A DNA stretch of 5,170 bases. Source: Pseudomonadota bacterium (GTDB taxonomy: Bacteria > Pseudomonadota > Gammaproteobacteria > Burkholderiales > Burkholderiaceae_B). Location: positions 1 through 5,170 of the forward strand of contig JAEZBO010000186.1 of NCBI GenBank assembly GCA_023427085.1, read 5' to 3'. Numbering within the stretch: the stretch's first letter is position 1; each line of letters opens with the position of its first letter. Shown piece after piece: positions 5,155 through 5,170 of this stretch. A program made the translations under genes and the position numbers. Below the pieces are notes generated by a model that was not told the DNA's origin, did not search any database, and saw only the letters and a program-made list of their open reading frames with translations.

Positions 5155-5170
5155 CGCGCAGGCCTGCGCG
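5155..5170. repeat. Perfect 16-bp palindrome downstream of pxpA, at the window edge
   Basis: CGCGCAGGCCTGCGCG is its own reverse complement and begins 10 bases after the pxpA stop. It could be the stem of an intrinsic terminator whose U-run lies beyond the window, or simply GC-rich spacer. The window stops at its last base, so its full extent is unknown. Confidence 0.35.

Noticed and set aside
1..5170. CRISPR arrays, tRNA or rRNA genes, insertion sequences, phage or defence genes
   Set aside because: No regularly spaced repeats, RNA gene signatures, transposase motifs or terminal repeats were seen; nearly all bases are explained by the six genes and one control region.

Overview
The window carries a compact 5-oxoproline (pyroglutamate) utilisation locus: a TRAP-type transporter (dctP, dctQ, dctM) and two subunits of the ATP-dependent bacterial 5-oxoprolinase (pxpB, pxpC) on the minus strand, with the third subunit gene (pxpA) facing away from them on the plus strand. 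The DNA looks about two-thirds GC by eye. Third codon positions are mostly G or C, and there are long spurious antisense frames. Together with the gene set this suggests a betaproteobacterium, most likely Burkholderiales and possibly Alcaligenaceae (Bordetella/Achromobacter-like). That assignment is inferred from style and gene content; no marker gene is present.

Layout, left to right. Bases 1-449 (minus) are the first 149 codons of pxpC, cut by the window edge. pxpB (446-1180, minus) overlaps pxpC by ATGA. dctM (1182-2489, minus) ends one base before the preferred pxpB start. dctQ (2486-3022, minus) overlaps dctM by ATGA. dctP (3049-4053, minus) lies 26 bp upstream of dctQ. The transcription order is therefore dctP-dctQ-dctM-pxpB-pxpC, with no room for internal terminators. 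Bases 4054-4364 (311 bp) hold no gene: this is a divergent control region, visibly AT-richer in its right half. pxpA (4365-5144, plus) follows, and the last 26 bases hold a perfect 16-bp palindrome at the edge.

How the parts fit. The DctP binding protein would capture a small carboxylate in the periplasm, and DctQ/DctM would import it with an ion gradient. PxpA, PxpB and PxpC together would open the lactam ring of 5-oxoproline to L-glutamate at the cost of ATP. 5-Oxoproline as the transported ligand is an inference from the neighbourhood, helped by the known pyroglutamate-binding DctP subfamily of Bordetella pertussis. The intergenic region offers two candidate promoters facing each other across a shared dyad (about 4282-4322), a natural place for one regulator to control both transcripts.

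Nothing here amounts to a wholly new system. The points most worth a second look are the altered motifs in PxpA, the divergent control region, and the long structured leader of the dctP transcript.
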